Origin: Dromiciops gliroides
Taxonomy: Eukaryota; Chordata; Mammalia; Microbiotheria; Microbiotheriidae
Assembly: GCF_019393635.1 (NCBI RefSeq)
Contig: NC_057866.1
Coordinates: forward strand, 226,327,359 to 226,391,358
Length of the DNA: 64,000 bases
Direction of reading: 5' to 3'
The stretch's first letter is position 1. Each line of letters opens with the position of its first letter. The translations under genes were made by a program, and so were the position numbers. The notes under the pieces are model-generated. The model worked only from the letters and a program-made list of their open reading frames with translations, did not search any database and was not told where the DNA came from. This document shows positions 51,625 through 62,175 of this stretch, one piece after another.

Positions 51625-52185
51625 TTTCTTAGTATTTCATTTTCCCCCCAATTTTATGTAAAGATAGTTATCAACATTCATTTTTGTAAGATTTTGAGTT
51701 TCACATTTTTTTCTCCCACCCTCCCTTCCCTCCCCCTTCTGAAGCCAGCAAGTAATCTGATACAGGTTGTACATTACATTTATATTAAACATTTTTCCAC
51801 ATTAGTCATGTTGTGAGAGAAGAATCAGAACAAGAGGGAAAAAACACAAGAAAGAAGAAACAACTAAAAAACAACACCATAAGTGAAAATAGTATGCTTC
51901 AATCTGCACTTAGATTCTGTAGTTCTTTTTCTGGATGTGGAGAGCATTTTCCATCATGGCATTGTCTTGGATCACTGTATTGCTGAGAAGAACTAAGTGT
52001 ATCACAGTTGATCATCAATGTTGCTGATGCTCATTTCACTCAACATCAGTTCATGTAAGTCTTTCCAGGTTTTTCTGAAATCTGCCCATTCATCACAATA
52101 GTATTCCATTACATTCTCATACCACAACTTGTTTAGCCATTCCCCAATTGATGGGCATCCCCTCAATTTTCAATTCTTTGCCATA
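51625..52185 (-). repeat. L1 3' end, antisense
   Basis: Reverse 3' UTR TTATGTAAAGATAGTTATCA, then CTGGATGTGGAGAGCATTTT and TAGCCATTCCCCAATTGATG. Confidence 0.9.
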
Positions 52186-52400
52186 AGGATCTATCTCTCG
52201 ATCAACTTCTGGAATGTTTTGTTTTCCCAGCTTCACATAGGAACCCTAACCTCCTATTGTAACTTAGTGGGGTCTCATGTCTGGTTTAAAGTTGACAAGA
52301 GACCAGAAATTTGTAATGTGCAAATTTCACAATTAATTTGCATTTTGAGCAAATGGTAGAATGACAACATAGTTTTATTTCCTTATAAAAACTAAATGTG

Positions 52401-52556
52401 AGGGGCACCTAGGTGGCGCAGTGGATAGAGCACCGGCCCTGGAGTCAGGAATACCTGAGTTCAAATCCGGCCTCAGACACTTAACACTTACTAGCTGTGT
52501 GACCCTGGGCAAGTCACTTAACCTCAATTGCCTCACTAAAAAACAAACAAACAAAC
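52401..52556 (+). repeat. SINE1-type CORE-SINE (first of a pair)
   Basis: Exact 14-base duplication AAAAACTAAATGTG (52387-52400, 52557-52570). Confidence 0.95.
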
Positions 52557-52570
52557 AAAAACTAAATGTG

Positions 52571-52718
52571 GGGGCAGCTTGGTAGTGCAGTGGATAAAGC
52601 ACTGGCCCTGGATTCAGGAGTACCTGAGTTCAAATTCAGCCTCAGACACTTGACTAGCTGTGTGACCCTGGGCAAATCACTTAACCCCCATAACCCCACC
52701 AAAAAAAAAAAAAAACCC
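52571..52718 (+). repeat. SINE1-type CORE-SINE (second of a pair)
   Basis: Follows directly on the duplicated site of the first. Right flank CTAAATG continues the same target word. Confidence 0.94.
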
Positions 52719-52848
52719 TAAATGCTATCATGTGGTTTTTGGTTTATGATCATTAAAATATTTTCTAATTTAGGGGAAAGAAGAAATGTGATTCTTAAGG
52801 GCAGAAAATGAGAGAGCATGTGGAAATGGGTATGAAAGAGGGCAAAAG

Positions 52849-53002
52849 GGGCAGCTAGGTGGCACAATGGATAAAGCACGAGCCCTGGATTCAGGAGGAC
52901 CTGAGTTCAGATCTGGCCTCAGACACTTAACACTTAACTAGCTGTGTGACCCTGGGCAAGTCACTTGCCCAATTGCCTCCCCCCCAAAAAAAAGTCATTA
53001 GA
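52849..53002 (+). repeat. SINE1-type CORE-SINE
   Basis: Exact 14-base duplication AAAGAGGGCAAAAG (52835-52848, 53003-53016). Confidence 0.95.
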
Positions 53003-53016
53003 AAGAGGGCAAAAGT

Positions 53017-53900
53017 TAAATAAAATTTAAAATTAAAGAAACACAAACCTCTAAAAAGCCTTTAAACTATAGATGAAGGAAAATTACTACACAACTATCA
53101 CTGAAGCATGGGAATGATGGGAGGACAAAATGACTACAATAATTATGAAGAGATGAATATCAATCAATCCACAAGTATTTATTAAATAATTACTATGTGC
53201 CAGGCACTAATGGGAAAGACATTCTATAACCACTTGTTATTTTTTTTCTAACCAATATTCATCACAAAAATACAGCCACAATGATATGAAGAAAACTTTA
53301 AAAAGAAAGTTTAAAAACTGGCTGCTCATGTCCTTGATCGGTTCTATTTTGTTGATTTTCTGTTACACTGAGATATCACATAGTGATTGCATAATCATTC
53401 TGTTTCCCAGAACCCTAAGTTAATATATTACATTACAATCAGTAAAAGTTGAATCTCATTGCTTTTGCATTATTCTGTTCCATAATACATGTTAATTCAT
53501 ATTTTTCATTTGGACTGCGTTGTAAAAATCTTACAGCTGGAAATAAAACAAGAAGTCATATAGTCTAACCCTCTCATTTTATAGATGAAGACACTGAAGC
53601 CCAAAGTCATATAGGTAATAAATTGCAGAGCCAAGATTTGACTGTGCTCTGACTCAAAATCCGTGACTGTTTCCACTCCAACTCTTAGGGTATCTTCTGA
53701 ACTAGGCACGTGGTATCAAAATTTGAGGGGCACGCATAATATGAATACAGCCAGTCTTCAACCTCTAGGAGATTCATCACTAAGGTGGCATGACATATAG
53801 GGCTATTTTTACATTTTTGTTTTTACCCTACTTGGATAAAGTAGACATGAGAAATTAGTTCTCACTCTACATACCCAGTAATGTATAGTAGACGAGTGAG
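53017..53900. other. Intergenic with small L2 and MIR fragments
   Basis: 53165-53215 reverse L2 tail (ACTATGTGCCAGGCAC). 53560-53660 reverse MIR-like (CATTTTATAGATGAAGACAC). The rest is unassigned. Confidence 0.5.
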
Positions 53901-53907
53901 AAATGGG

Positions 53908-54060
53908 GGGCAGCTAGGTGGTGCAGTGGATAAAGCACCGGCTCTGGATTCAGGAGGACCTGAGTTCAAATATAACCTCTGACACTTGACACTTAACTAG
54001 CTGTGTGACTCTGGGCAAGTCACTTAACCCTCATTACTCCACAAAAAAAAGAAAAAGAAA
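53908..54060 (+). repeat. SINE1-type CORE-SINE
   Basis: Head GGGGGGCAGCTAGGTGGTGC, AAAGAAAAGA tail. Confidence 0.93.
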
Positions 54061-54735
54061 AGAAAAGAGATAAATAGGAAGTTGTTCTGATCCAGGCAGA
54101 TGAGACTGCAAGGTGGTTCAACTTAAGGAGTGGAATAATTGATAAGGAAGCATTGAGCATAAGTTTCCTCACTGGACCCAGGTGACATCATCTAGGAAAA
54201 CTGGGAAACATGGGAGAGGTAATATAATACTGTGAGTGGGGAAATGAAGCTCACTGGAATTAGGTTGAACGTAAGACAAGGAAGATTTAGTTATGTACAG
54301 GTTGGAACAAGAAGAAGCCTGGCTGGCATAATAGGCTTATAGATGAGGCCTTTGTTTGGGAGTTTCATAACTGATGGACTGAGAGCCAGGTAAGTTTCCT
54401 TAACTGTAAAATGAGGAACTTGGACTATATGTCCTCAAAGATTCCTTCCATTTCTCAATCTATAATCCTATATCTCTCCTACTTATTAACAATTCTTTTA
54501 AATTAGTTTGGTTTTTGTAACTTTGAAATGTTATATTGTGGGGGAATAATCTGAACCAGGGTACTTGTCAACGAGTTCATGTCTCCTGATGGGGAATGAT
54601 GAATTGGTTCAGGTTATTGTGGACTTGAGTCGCAACTTTGTACTAACTTACAAAAGGAGACTGGCAGAAACTACATAGTGAGACTCTCTACACTAAAGAA
54701 CAGGTTTATGCAGGTGAATTAAATGTAAATGTGCA
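54061..54735. other. Intergenic, mostly unassigned
   Basis: A MIR-like 3' word set appears at 54395-54475 (TAACTGTAAAATGAGGAAC). Nothing else recognised. Confidence 0.4.
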
Positions 54736-54962
54736 GCAGCTAGATAGCACACCTGACCTGGAGTCAAGAAGACTTAAGTCAAATCTTGCCTCAGACACTT
54801 ATTAGCTGTGTGACCCTGGGCCAGTCACTTTACCATATTTGTCTTAGATTCCTTGCGTTTAAAATAAGCTGGAGAAGGAAATGGCAAACCACTTTGATAT
54901 CTTTGCCAAGAAAACTTCAAGTTGGGGCCCTGAAGAGTTGGATTTAAATGACTAAACAACAA
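54736..54962 (+). repeat. SINE with RTE/BovB-like tail
   Basis: GCAGCTAGATAGCACACC head, GAAGGAAATGGCAAACCAC and AGAGTTGGATTTAAATGAC tail. Confidence 0.88.
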
Positions 54963-55059
54963 TATGATGTACCACACAATGGCGTGAAGTATTTTGGACT
55001 GTCTAAATATAGGTCAGGCATTTAAGGAAGTCCCAAATGAACTCTCTCTACCAATGCAG

Positions 55060-55215
55060 GTCAGCACCTTCTCTGCAACTTAGAGAGTTGCCTAGAGCAC
55101 TGAAAGGTTTAGTGTTTTGCTTAGGGTCTCATAAGTCATTCTTTTTCAGAGAAGAGACTTAAAGCCAGGTCTTCCTGATGCCGTGGCCAGCTGTCTAACT
55201 ACTATTCTAGGCTAC
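55060..55215 (-). repeat. MIR-like fragment
   Basis: GCTTAGGGTCTCATAAGTCA and AAAGCCAGGTCTTCCTGATG. Confidence 0.5.
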
Positions 55216-55459
55216 CTAAGAAAGGAGGGCACAAAAGCAAAGATCAAAGCAGTTCTTGCCATCAGGGACCATACATTTTGCTGTGGAGAAGCAACTTGTT
55301 TTTAGATGAGAAAATACAAAATAAATATGGTCATTTGGGAGTGGAGGGCCCTCAGAGATTGTGGAAAATCAGAGAAGGTCCATTGGGGAAGTTAAACCTT
55401 TCCAAGACTTATTTGTACAAAAATATTTATAGCAGCTCTTTTTGTGGTGGCTAAGAATT

Positions 55460-55605
55460 TTTTTTTTTTGCAGGGCAATGGGGGTTAAGTGACTTGCCCA
55501 GGGTCACACAGCTAGTAAGTGTCAAGTGTCTGAGGCCGGATTTGAACTCAGGTACTCCTGACTCCAGGGCCATTGCTTTATCCACTGCACCACCTAGCCC
55601 CACCA
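55460..55605 (-). repeat. SINE1-type CORE-SINE nested in L1
   Basis: Exact 14-base duplication GGTGGCTAAGAATT (55446-55459, 55606-55619). Confidence 0.95.
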
Positions 55606-56001
55606 GGTGGCTAAGAATTGGAAATCAAAGGAATGCCCATCAATTGGGGAATGGCTAAACAAACTGCGGTATATGATAGTGATGGAATGCTATTACTATA
55701 AGAAATGACAAGCAGGATAATTTCAGAAAGGCCTGGAAAGACTTACATGAACTGATGTATAATGAAGTGAGCAGAACCGAGAGAACATTGTGCACAGAGA
55801 CAGCAATATTGTTTGATGAAGAACTGTGAATAACTTGACTATTCTCGACAATACGATGATCCAAGACAATTCCAAAGGACTATTGATGAAACATACTATC
55901 TACCTTCAAAGAAAGAACTGATACTGATTGAACACAGACTGAAACATGCTATTTTTCACTTTCTTTTTTTTCTTTTATTAAAGTTTTCTTGTACAAAATG
56001 A

Positions 56002-58196
56002 GCCAAGATGGTGGAGGAAAGGCAGCTCTTGAACTCATGACACGATCGCCCCAAAAAACATCCAAATAATGTCATAAGACAATGCCTGGAGCAGCAAAAC
56101 CCACAGAAGAATGTGCTGAAATCATGTTCTTACAAAGAATGGCTTGGAAGGTCTGAAGGAGGAAGCTGCTGTGCTGAGACAGGAGTGGAGCCCAACCCCA
56201 CAATCACCCTCAGAGGAAGATGTCAACATCAGGGCCCCTATATCTAAAGCTTCCAAGAAAAAATATGAATTGGTCTCAAGCTATAGAGGCACTCAAAAAG
56301 GACTTTGAATATAAAGTTAGAGAGGTAGAGACAAAAATGGAAAGAGAAATGAGGGTGATGAAAGACATGAGAAAAAAGTTAACAGCTTGAAAAGCCAAAT
56401 TGGCCAAATGGAAAAGGAGATACAGCAACTCTCTGACAAAAATAATTGCCTAAGAATTAGGATTGAACAAATGGAAGCCAGTGACTTTATGAGAAACCAA
56501 GACACAATAAAGCAAATAGAAATGAATAAAAAAATAGAGTGCTATGTGAAATATCTTCTTGGAAAAACTGCTGACCTGGAAAATTGGATAATTTGAAAAT
56601 TATTGGTCTACCTGAAAACCATGATCAAGGAAAGAATTTAGACATCATCTTCCAAGATATTCTCAGTGAAAATTGTCCTGATATTCTAGAAGCAGAAGAT
56701 AAAATAGAAATTGAAAGAATCCACTGATCACCTCCTGAAAGAGATCCCAAAAGGAAAACTCCCAGGAATATTATAGCCAAATTCCAGAGCTCTCAGGTCA
56801 AGGAGAAAATATTGCAAGCTGTCAAAAAGAAAGAATTCAAGTACTGTGGAGCCCCAGTCAGGACAGCACAAGATCTAGCAGCTTCTACATTAAAGGACTG
56901 GAGGGCATGGAAAATGATATTCCAGAGGGCAAAGGAAATGGGATTACAACCAAGAATCACCTACCCATCAAAACTGTGTATAATCTTTCAGAGGAAAAAA
57001 TGGGACTTTAATGAAAAAGGGGACTTTCAGGTATTCATGATGAAAAGACCTGAACTGAATTGCAAATTTGACTTCCAAATACAAGACCCTAGAGAACCAT
57101 AAAAAATTGGAGTTGGGAGACATACCTGGGGTTGTGCAGTGGGTGACTGTCTTGTGTCTGAGGCTGGGTTTTGGCTGGGATCCCTCTGGGTCCAAGGTGG
57201 ATGCTTTGTCCACTGTGTCACCAAGCTGCCCCATGATGACATCTTTAGGGTTAAATTGAGGGGTGAGGGGAATGCACTGGGGGAGGGGGAAGAGCAGAGG
57301 TGAAATCCTACATGAAAGAAACTGGAAAAGGCTTATGGAGTGGGGGATGAGATGGGGGATGAGCAGGGCAGTAAATGAATTTTACACTCATCAGGAAAGG
57401 CTCAAAGACCTTAAACTCATCAGAATTGGCTCAAGGAGGTAATAACATACACACTCAATTGGGTTATTCTCTAACGCTGCAGGAAAATAAGAGGGGAAGG
57501 GGATAAAGAGAGAGGGGCAAAAGAAGGAAGGGCAGATTGGGGGAGGGGAAAGACAGAAGCAAATCTCTTTTGAAGAGGAATAGGGTGAAAGAAGATAGAT
57601 AATAGAGTAAATACCTTGGGGAAGGGAATAGGATGGAGGAAAATAGTAACAATAGTAATCATGAAAAAGAAAAGGGGGGGAAATTGTACAAAAAAATATT
57701 TATAACAACTCTTTGTGGTGGCTAAGAATTGGGAATCAAGGGAATGTCCATCGATTGAGGAATGAGGGAAGAAGCTGTGGTATATGATTGTGATGGAATG
57801 GTATTGTGCTACAGGAAATGACAAACAGGATGATCCCAGAAAAACCTGGAAAGACTCATGAACTGATATATAGTGAAGTGAGCAGAGCTGAGAGGACAGT
57901 GTGCATAGTGGCAGCAGTATTGTTCAATAAGCAATTGTGAATGACTTGACTACTCTCAGCAATGCAATGATCCAAGACAATCCCAAGGGACTAATGACAA
58001 AGCCTACTGTCCACCCCCATAGAAAGAACTGATAAAAAAGGCACTTGTGGATTGTACATATATAACCTGGTTGCTGTCTTGTGGAGGGGGGAGGAAAGGG
58101 AGGGAGAAAAATTTGGAACTCTAAATCTTAGGAAAATGAATGTTGAAAACTACCCTTGCATGTAGCTGGAAAAAATAAAATAAATATTTGTTGCAA
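56002..58196 (+). repeat. HAL1 element, near full length, nested in L1
   Basis: About 2.2 kb from GCCAAGATGGTGGAGGAAAG to an A-tail. ORF1 (about 56219-57102) shows a coiled coil (LSDKNNCLRIRIEQMEA) and a C-terminal domain (LQPRITYPSKL then FMMKRPEL) like human L1 ORF1 (FQPRISYPAKL, VTTRPAL). It has several frame breaks; the longest open stretch is 56812-57102. No ORF2 follows, the mark of HAL1. AAAATGA, an L1 word, occurs at both ends (55995-56001, 58197-58203). Confidence 0.88.
57108..57235 (-). repeat. SINE-like segment fixed in the HAL1 3' region
   Basis: Reverse tRNA/CORE-SINE words (CTTTGTCCACTGTGTCACCA then AGCTGCCCC) lie just past the ORF1 stop. The same insertion occurs at the homologous place in the HAL1 at 46161-47590. 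Confidence 0.8.
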
Positions 58197-58547
58197 AAAA
58201 ATGACTAATAATGCAATGTTTTACGTAATATATAACCCATATCTGATTGCATACCACTTCAGGGAACAGGGAAGGGAGGGAAGGAAGGAGGAATAAAAAT
58301 TGGAAATCAAAACTATAAATAAAACTGTTTATTATTTAAATTTTTAAAAAGAAATTAAACCTTTCCTCCTCCTTCCCTGAGAGAGTAAGCAATCAGATAC
58401 AGGTTATGCATGTGCAATTATGCAAAACATTTCATATTAGTCATTTTGTGCAAGAAGACTCAAATAAAAATAAAAAATGAAAGTGAAAAATAGCATGTTT
58501 CAGTTTGTGTTCAATCAAAATCAGTTCTTTCTCTGGAGGTGGATAGT

Positions 58548-58706
58548 GCACTTTGCGGGGGATGGGGGGGGGCAGGGCAATGAGGGTTAAGTGATTTGCC
58601 CAGGGTGACACAGCTAGTGTCAAGTGTCTGAGGCTGGATTTGAACTCAGGTCCTCCTGAATCCAGGGCTGGTGCTTTATTCACTGTGCCACCTAGCTTAG
58701 CTGCCC
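58548..58706 (-). repeat. SINE1-type CORE-SINE
   Basis: CTCTGGAGGTGGATAGT (58531-58547) and CTCTGGAGATGGATAGT (58707-58723) flank it. Confidence 0.94.
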
Positions 58707-58891
58707 CTCTGGAGATGGATAGTATGCTTCATCATTAGTCCTTTGGGATTGTCTTGGATTATTGTATTGCTGAGAATAGCTAAATTGTTCACAATCCTTC
58801 ATTGAACAAATACTGTTGTTACTGTGTACAACATTCACTATACATCAGTTAAGACTTTTCAGGTTTTTCTGAAATCATCCTGCTTGTCATT

Positions 58892-59117
58892 TCTTCTTCT
58901 TCTTCTTCTTCTTCTTCTTCTTCTTCTTCTTCTTCTTCTTCTTCTTCTTCTTCTTCTTCTTCTTCTTCTTCTTCTTTTCTTCTTCTTCTTCTTCTTCTTC
59001 TTCTTCTTCTTCTTCTTCTTCTTCTTCTTCTTCTTCTCCTCCTCCTTCTCCTCCTCCTCCTCCTCCTCCTCCTCCTCCTCCTCCTCCTCCTCCTCCTCCT
59101 CCTCCTCCTCCTCCTCC
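58892..59117. repeat. (TTC)n(TCC)n polypyrimidine microsatellite
   Basis: About 226 bases, TTC units with one TTTTC interruption followed by TCC units after about 59037. All pyrimidine on this strand, so able to form triplex (H-DNA). The long poly-Leu/Phe/Ser and poly-Glu/Lys/Arg frames over it are not genes. Confidence 0.97.
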
Positions 59118-59409
59118 ATCCTTTCCCCTTTGTTGTGATGTCTTTGGGATATAGATCTAGCGGTGGTATTGCTGGATTGAAGGGTATGTAGTTTTATAGC
59201 CCTTTGGGTTCCAAATTGCTCTCTAGAAGGGCTAGATCAGTTTACAACTCCACCAACAGTGTATTAGTGTCACAGTTTTCCCACATTCTCTCCACATCCA
59301 ACATTTTTCTTTTTTGTCATATCAGCTACTCTGATAGGTGTGAGGTGATACCTCAGAGTTGTTTTAATTTGCATTTCTCTGATCAGTAGTGATTTAGAGC
59401 AGTTTAGAA

Positions 59410-60720
59410 AGAATATTTATGAAGGATATAGTAGCACTTAGCTCAGGTAGTCACAGACCTCCTAGGCTCCATATAGAAATGTGTCTGGTCAGCAGGGGAG
59501 GGTGTGGTGACTCATACAATCTTGGGACATCTGCCAAATCTGAAGGAACCTGACCCCAAGTTATTGGGCATTTTTATGCCTTTAGGTGACTGGGAAGCCA
59601 CCTCAATAAGGCCAGAGGCTACCAGAGCACTATGTCAAGGGAGGTGCAACAGGAGTCTTGCTCTCTATCCTCATCCCCCTGGGCTAATCAAGTCCTGGGT
59701 ACAGCTTTGTCACCTTTTAGAGAAAAAAAAATAACCCTAACCCATGTTGGGGGGTGGGGTTTGGGGGAAGGAAGTATATTAGTAAATATTGGTCCTATTA
59801 CAAAAAGGTACTGTTCCAGTTTGGGAGAGGGGGAAGGGGATATTCAGTGCCAGAACATATAGCAAAATGCCCAGGGTAGATGAATGGATGGAATGTAAAG
59901 ATAATGAGTTCAATTTGGGACATTCCTGTTATATGGGATAGGTGGGCTTGAGTCAGTTCAGATTTCGAGGATGGGGTCTGGAAAGTGCCCAGCCCCCAGT
60001 CCCTGTTATAGTCAGTTCAATTTGTTCCTGTTTAGTTTTATTGCTTATAATAAAAATCATGTATTTTGCCTTGCTGAACCTGATATGCCCTGGTACCCCT
60101 TCCCCCCCTTTCATACATTCCAAACCCCCAGTTCTTGTTATGGGTTAGTTATGCCGTTACTATGACCAGATGGGAGATGTCTCCTGTTATTACAGATACA
60201 CCCATATACTGCCTCCCCTTTCACATTCCTAAGTCCTAACTCCCCTGGTACCAGCTCCTGGTACCATCACTCCCTTCTTGCTCCTCTTTACTCGGATGGA
60301 GTGGTCTGGAGTGTTTTCACCCCTCCCTCTCGTAGTTTCACCCTGTTCCCCCTTCCCTTGGTTTGACCTTTTCCCCCTCCCCTTTCCCCCTTGTTCCTGG
60401 AACATGTAACTATACCTGGATCACAAACTAAACACGCACTCTGGGTGACACAGGATTGGATGTTAAATTGTGAGCTCAACCTGTGCACGAGGGGACCCCC
60501 CCCTCAAAAATCTCTATAAAAACCCAAACCATGAGCCCATCATTGTGGACTTCATCTCTGGCATGAGTTTGCCCGTTCTCATGAGAATGCAATAAATCTG
60601 TCTCTGCTCGACTTGGTGGTCTCGAGTTATTTGGGTAAACTGAGGCAGTTTGTCCCAAACACTGTGGATATTTCAAGCAGTCAACTGGATCCACGATTTC
60701 AACAATGTGTAGATTCTTTC
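59410..60720 (+). mobile_element. ERV LTR, sense orientation, borders approximate
   Basis: CTATAAAAACCCAAACC (TATA box region, about 60516) is followed by AATGCAATAAATCTGTCTC (polyadenylation signal, about 60587) and a U5-like CTCGAGTTATTTGGG. This is the promoter/R/U5 plan of a gammaretrovirus-like LTR. The long U3 is inferred. No target duplication was resolved and no internal genes were seen. Confidence 0.6.
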
Positions 60721-60974
60721 TTCCCTAATACAGATCAAAACTCTTCCATGTCGATAATTTAATGAATTTGCTGTGGCTCAAAACATTAAAAAAATTTTAA
60801 AATCCAACTTCTGGCCAATCTTTTGTCAATAACAACCCCAACTATTCTGTACAGGGCAGACAAGTCAACCTAGCTACAGCACCATGGCATCCTGAGGGAG
60901 AGATGGGCACGGGAGCCCTCGGAGTAGCAATACCTCCCAGCCATCATCTGCAACCATGCTCCCAAAAAGCTAGG

Positions 60975-61195
60975 TTTAGGAAGGGAGGGAGGGAGGAAGA
61001 AAGGGAGGAGGGAACGAGGGAGGGAGGAGGGAATGAAGAAGGGAGAGAGGAAGGGAGGGAGGAAAGGAGGAAGGAAGGAAGAAAGGGGGAGGGAGGAAGG
61101 AGGAAGGGAGGAGGTAGAGAGGAAAGAGAGAAAGGAGATTGACAAAGAAAAGAAAAGAGAAATACAAAAGGAAGCCTGACAGAGAAGGGAGGGAG
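60975..61195. repeat. GGGA/GGAA polypurine tract
   Basis: Imperfect repeats such as GGGAGGGAGGAAG over about 160 bases, then AAAGAGAAAG-type purines. It ends about 250 bases before the CpG island. Confidence 0.93.
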
Positions 61196-61622
61196 GGACA
61201 GAAGCATAGTCAAATAAATCGAGTTCCCAAATTGGCCACTTTCTTCAGTGTCGAGTCCCTGTCAGGAGACGGGTAACACGCTTCGTCCTGGGCCCTCTGG
61301 AACCATGGCTGCTCAGTCCCAGTTCTCAGGACTTACGAAGTTGACTTTAAAAGTAAAAACAAACTTAAACTTTCGTTGCTATTTTAACAGCGCCTTTCCC
61401 TGCTTCTATTCCCGTCTCTCTACTTAAGCCCCGGCCCGGCCTCCCACCGTAAAGCACGCCGCGCTGATGTCATCACGCTGCCAGTTACGTCACCACGCTG
61501 GAGGAGTAGGATGACGACGCACGAGCACCAGGTGAAGCGTGTCGGGCTCCGAGCTCTGTCTGCGGAGCGGGAGAAGACGAGCGCCCGGGGAGCTGCGGCC
61601 GCCCGTTGTCCGCCGAGGCGGC

Positions 61623-61649
61623 ATGGAGCTGGCCGGGCCTGGCGGCTGA
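61623..61649 (+). CDS. Possible uORF in PLA2G12A 5' leader
   Basis: ATG in context GGCGGCATGG with eight codons (MELAGPGG) and a TGA. It would act only if transcription starts upstream of it. Conservation unknown. Confidence 0.35.
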   Translation: MELAGPGG

Positions 61650-61734
61650 GCTCGAGAGCGCGACCGCTGCGGAGACCTCCCGTCCCGGAGGTGTGGTTGT
61701 CCGTGACCGCTGAGAGGTGGGCGCCCGGGCCGCG

Positions 61735-61951
61735 ATGGGGCGGAGGCGTCTGCCGACCTGGGTCTTGCTGCTGCTGCTGCTGCTGCTGCTCGGGACGGCC
61801 CCCGGGGCCTCTCCGCAGGAGGATCCGACGGACTGGAGGGCCACGCTCAAGACGATCCGCAACGGCGTGCACCGCATAGACACGTACCTGAACGCGGCTC
61901 TGGACCTGCTGGGCGGCGAGGACGGGCTGTGCCAGTACAAGTGCGCCGACG
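61735..61951 (+). CDS. PLA2G12A: PLA2G12A exon 1 (group XIIA secreted phospholipase A2, N-terminus)
   Basis: Secreted phospholipase A2 of group XII hydrolyses the sn-2 ester of phospholipids weakly. The catalytic His-Asp domain lies in later exons outside the window. This exon gives 72 codons plus one base (donor CGACG/GTAAAG). Residues 1-25 are a signal peptide with a nine-Leu core encoded by a CTG run. Then TDWRATLKTIRNGVHRIDTY and LNAALDLLGGEDGLCQYKC are almost identical to human. The ATG at 61735 (GCCGCGATGGGG) is chosen because it starts the signal peptide. A GTG-initiated extension upstream is not needed. Confidence 0.96.
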
Positions 61952-62175
61952 GTAAAGCGGCGGGGGGCCGGGCCCGGGAGCATGGACGGTTCTCTGGAGC
62001 GCTTCGAGCTTTGCAGAGGGCGGCCGGTTGGAGCCTCACCGCAGGCCGGGGAGCCGGCTGTTGCTGTTATTATGCTTAATAATAAGAACAATAATAGCCA
62101 GCGCTTATAGCACATTTTACTACGTGTTATCTCATCTAATCCTCTCCTGTCTGGGTGCCGGCAGCTCTTGTTATT

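Larger units (their letters stand above)
55404..58350 (+). repeat. L1 3' end, split by a SINE and a HAL1
   Basis: Outer target duplication GAAGTTAAACCTTTCC / GAAATTAAACCTTTCC (55388-55403, 58351-58366). The L1 runs 55404-55998, with a SINE inside, and resumes 58202-58350 with ATGACTAATAATGCAATG. The uninterrupted counterpart is 17050-17594. Confidence 0.92.
58355..59405 (-). repeat. L1 3' end, antisense, with SINE and microsatellite
   Basis: Reverse L1 from GTAAGCAATCAGATACAGGT to CATTTCTCTGATCAGTAGTG. A SINE (58548-58706) and a TTC/TCC tract (58892-59117) lie inside. About 170 bases of L1 are missing at the tract. Confidence 0.88.
61430..62080 (+). promoter_or_regulatory. PLA2G12A: CpG island promoter of PLA2G12A
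   Basis: Sharp rise in G+C and CpG against AT-rich surroundings. TTACGTCA (61485-61492) is a CRE/ATF-like site. The words GATGTCATCACGCTG and TTACGTCACCACGCTG form a short tandem duplication around it. No TATA box. Transcription start probably within 61500-61650 (inferred). Confidence 0.85.

Noticed and set aside
56812-57102. 96-residue open frame that might be a small gene
   Set aside because: It is the C-terminal domain of HAL1 ORF1 (matches L1 ORF1 words such as QPRITYPSKL).
58824-59138. Long poly-Leu/Phe/Ser and, on the - strand, poly-Glu/Lys/Arg frames
   Set aside because: Pure translation of the TTC/TCC microsatellite.
60870-61213. Ser/Leu/Pro-rich frames upstream of PLA2G12A
   Set aside because: Translation of the polypurine tract in reverse.
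61420-62115. 231-residue open frame on the - strand over the PLA2G12A promoter and exon 1
   Set aside because: It is an antisense by-product of the CpG island (Arg/Pro/Gly/Ala-rich, poly-Gln opposite the CTG run) with no recognisable domain; exon 1 on + explains the sequence.
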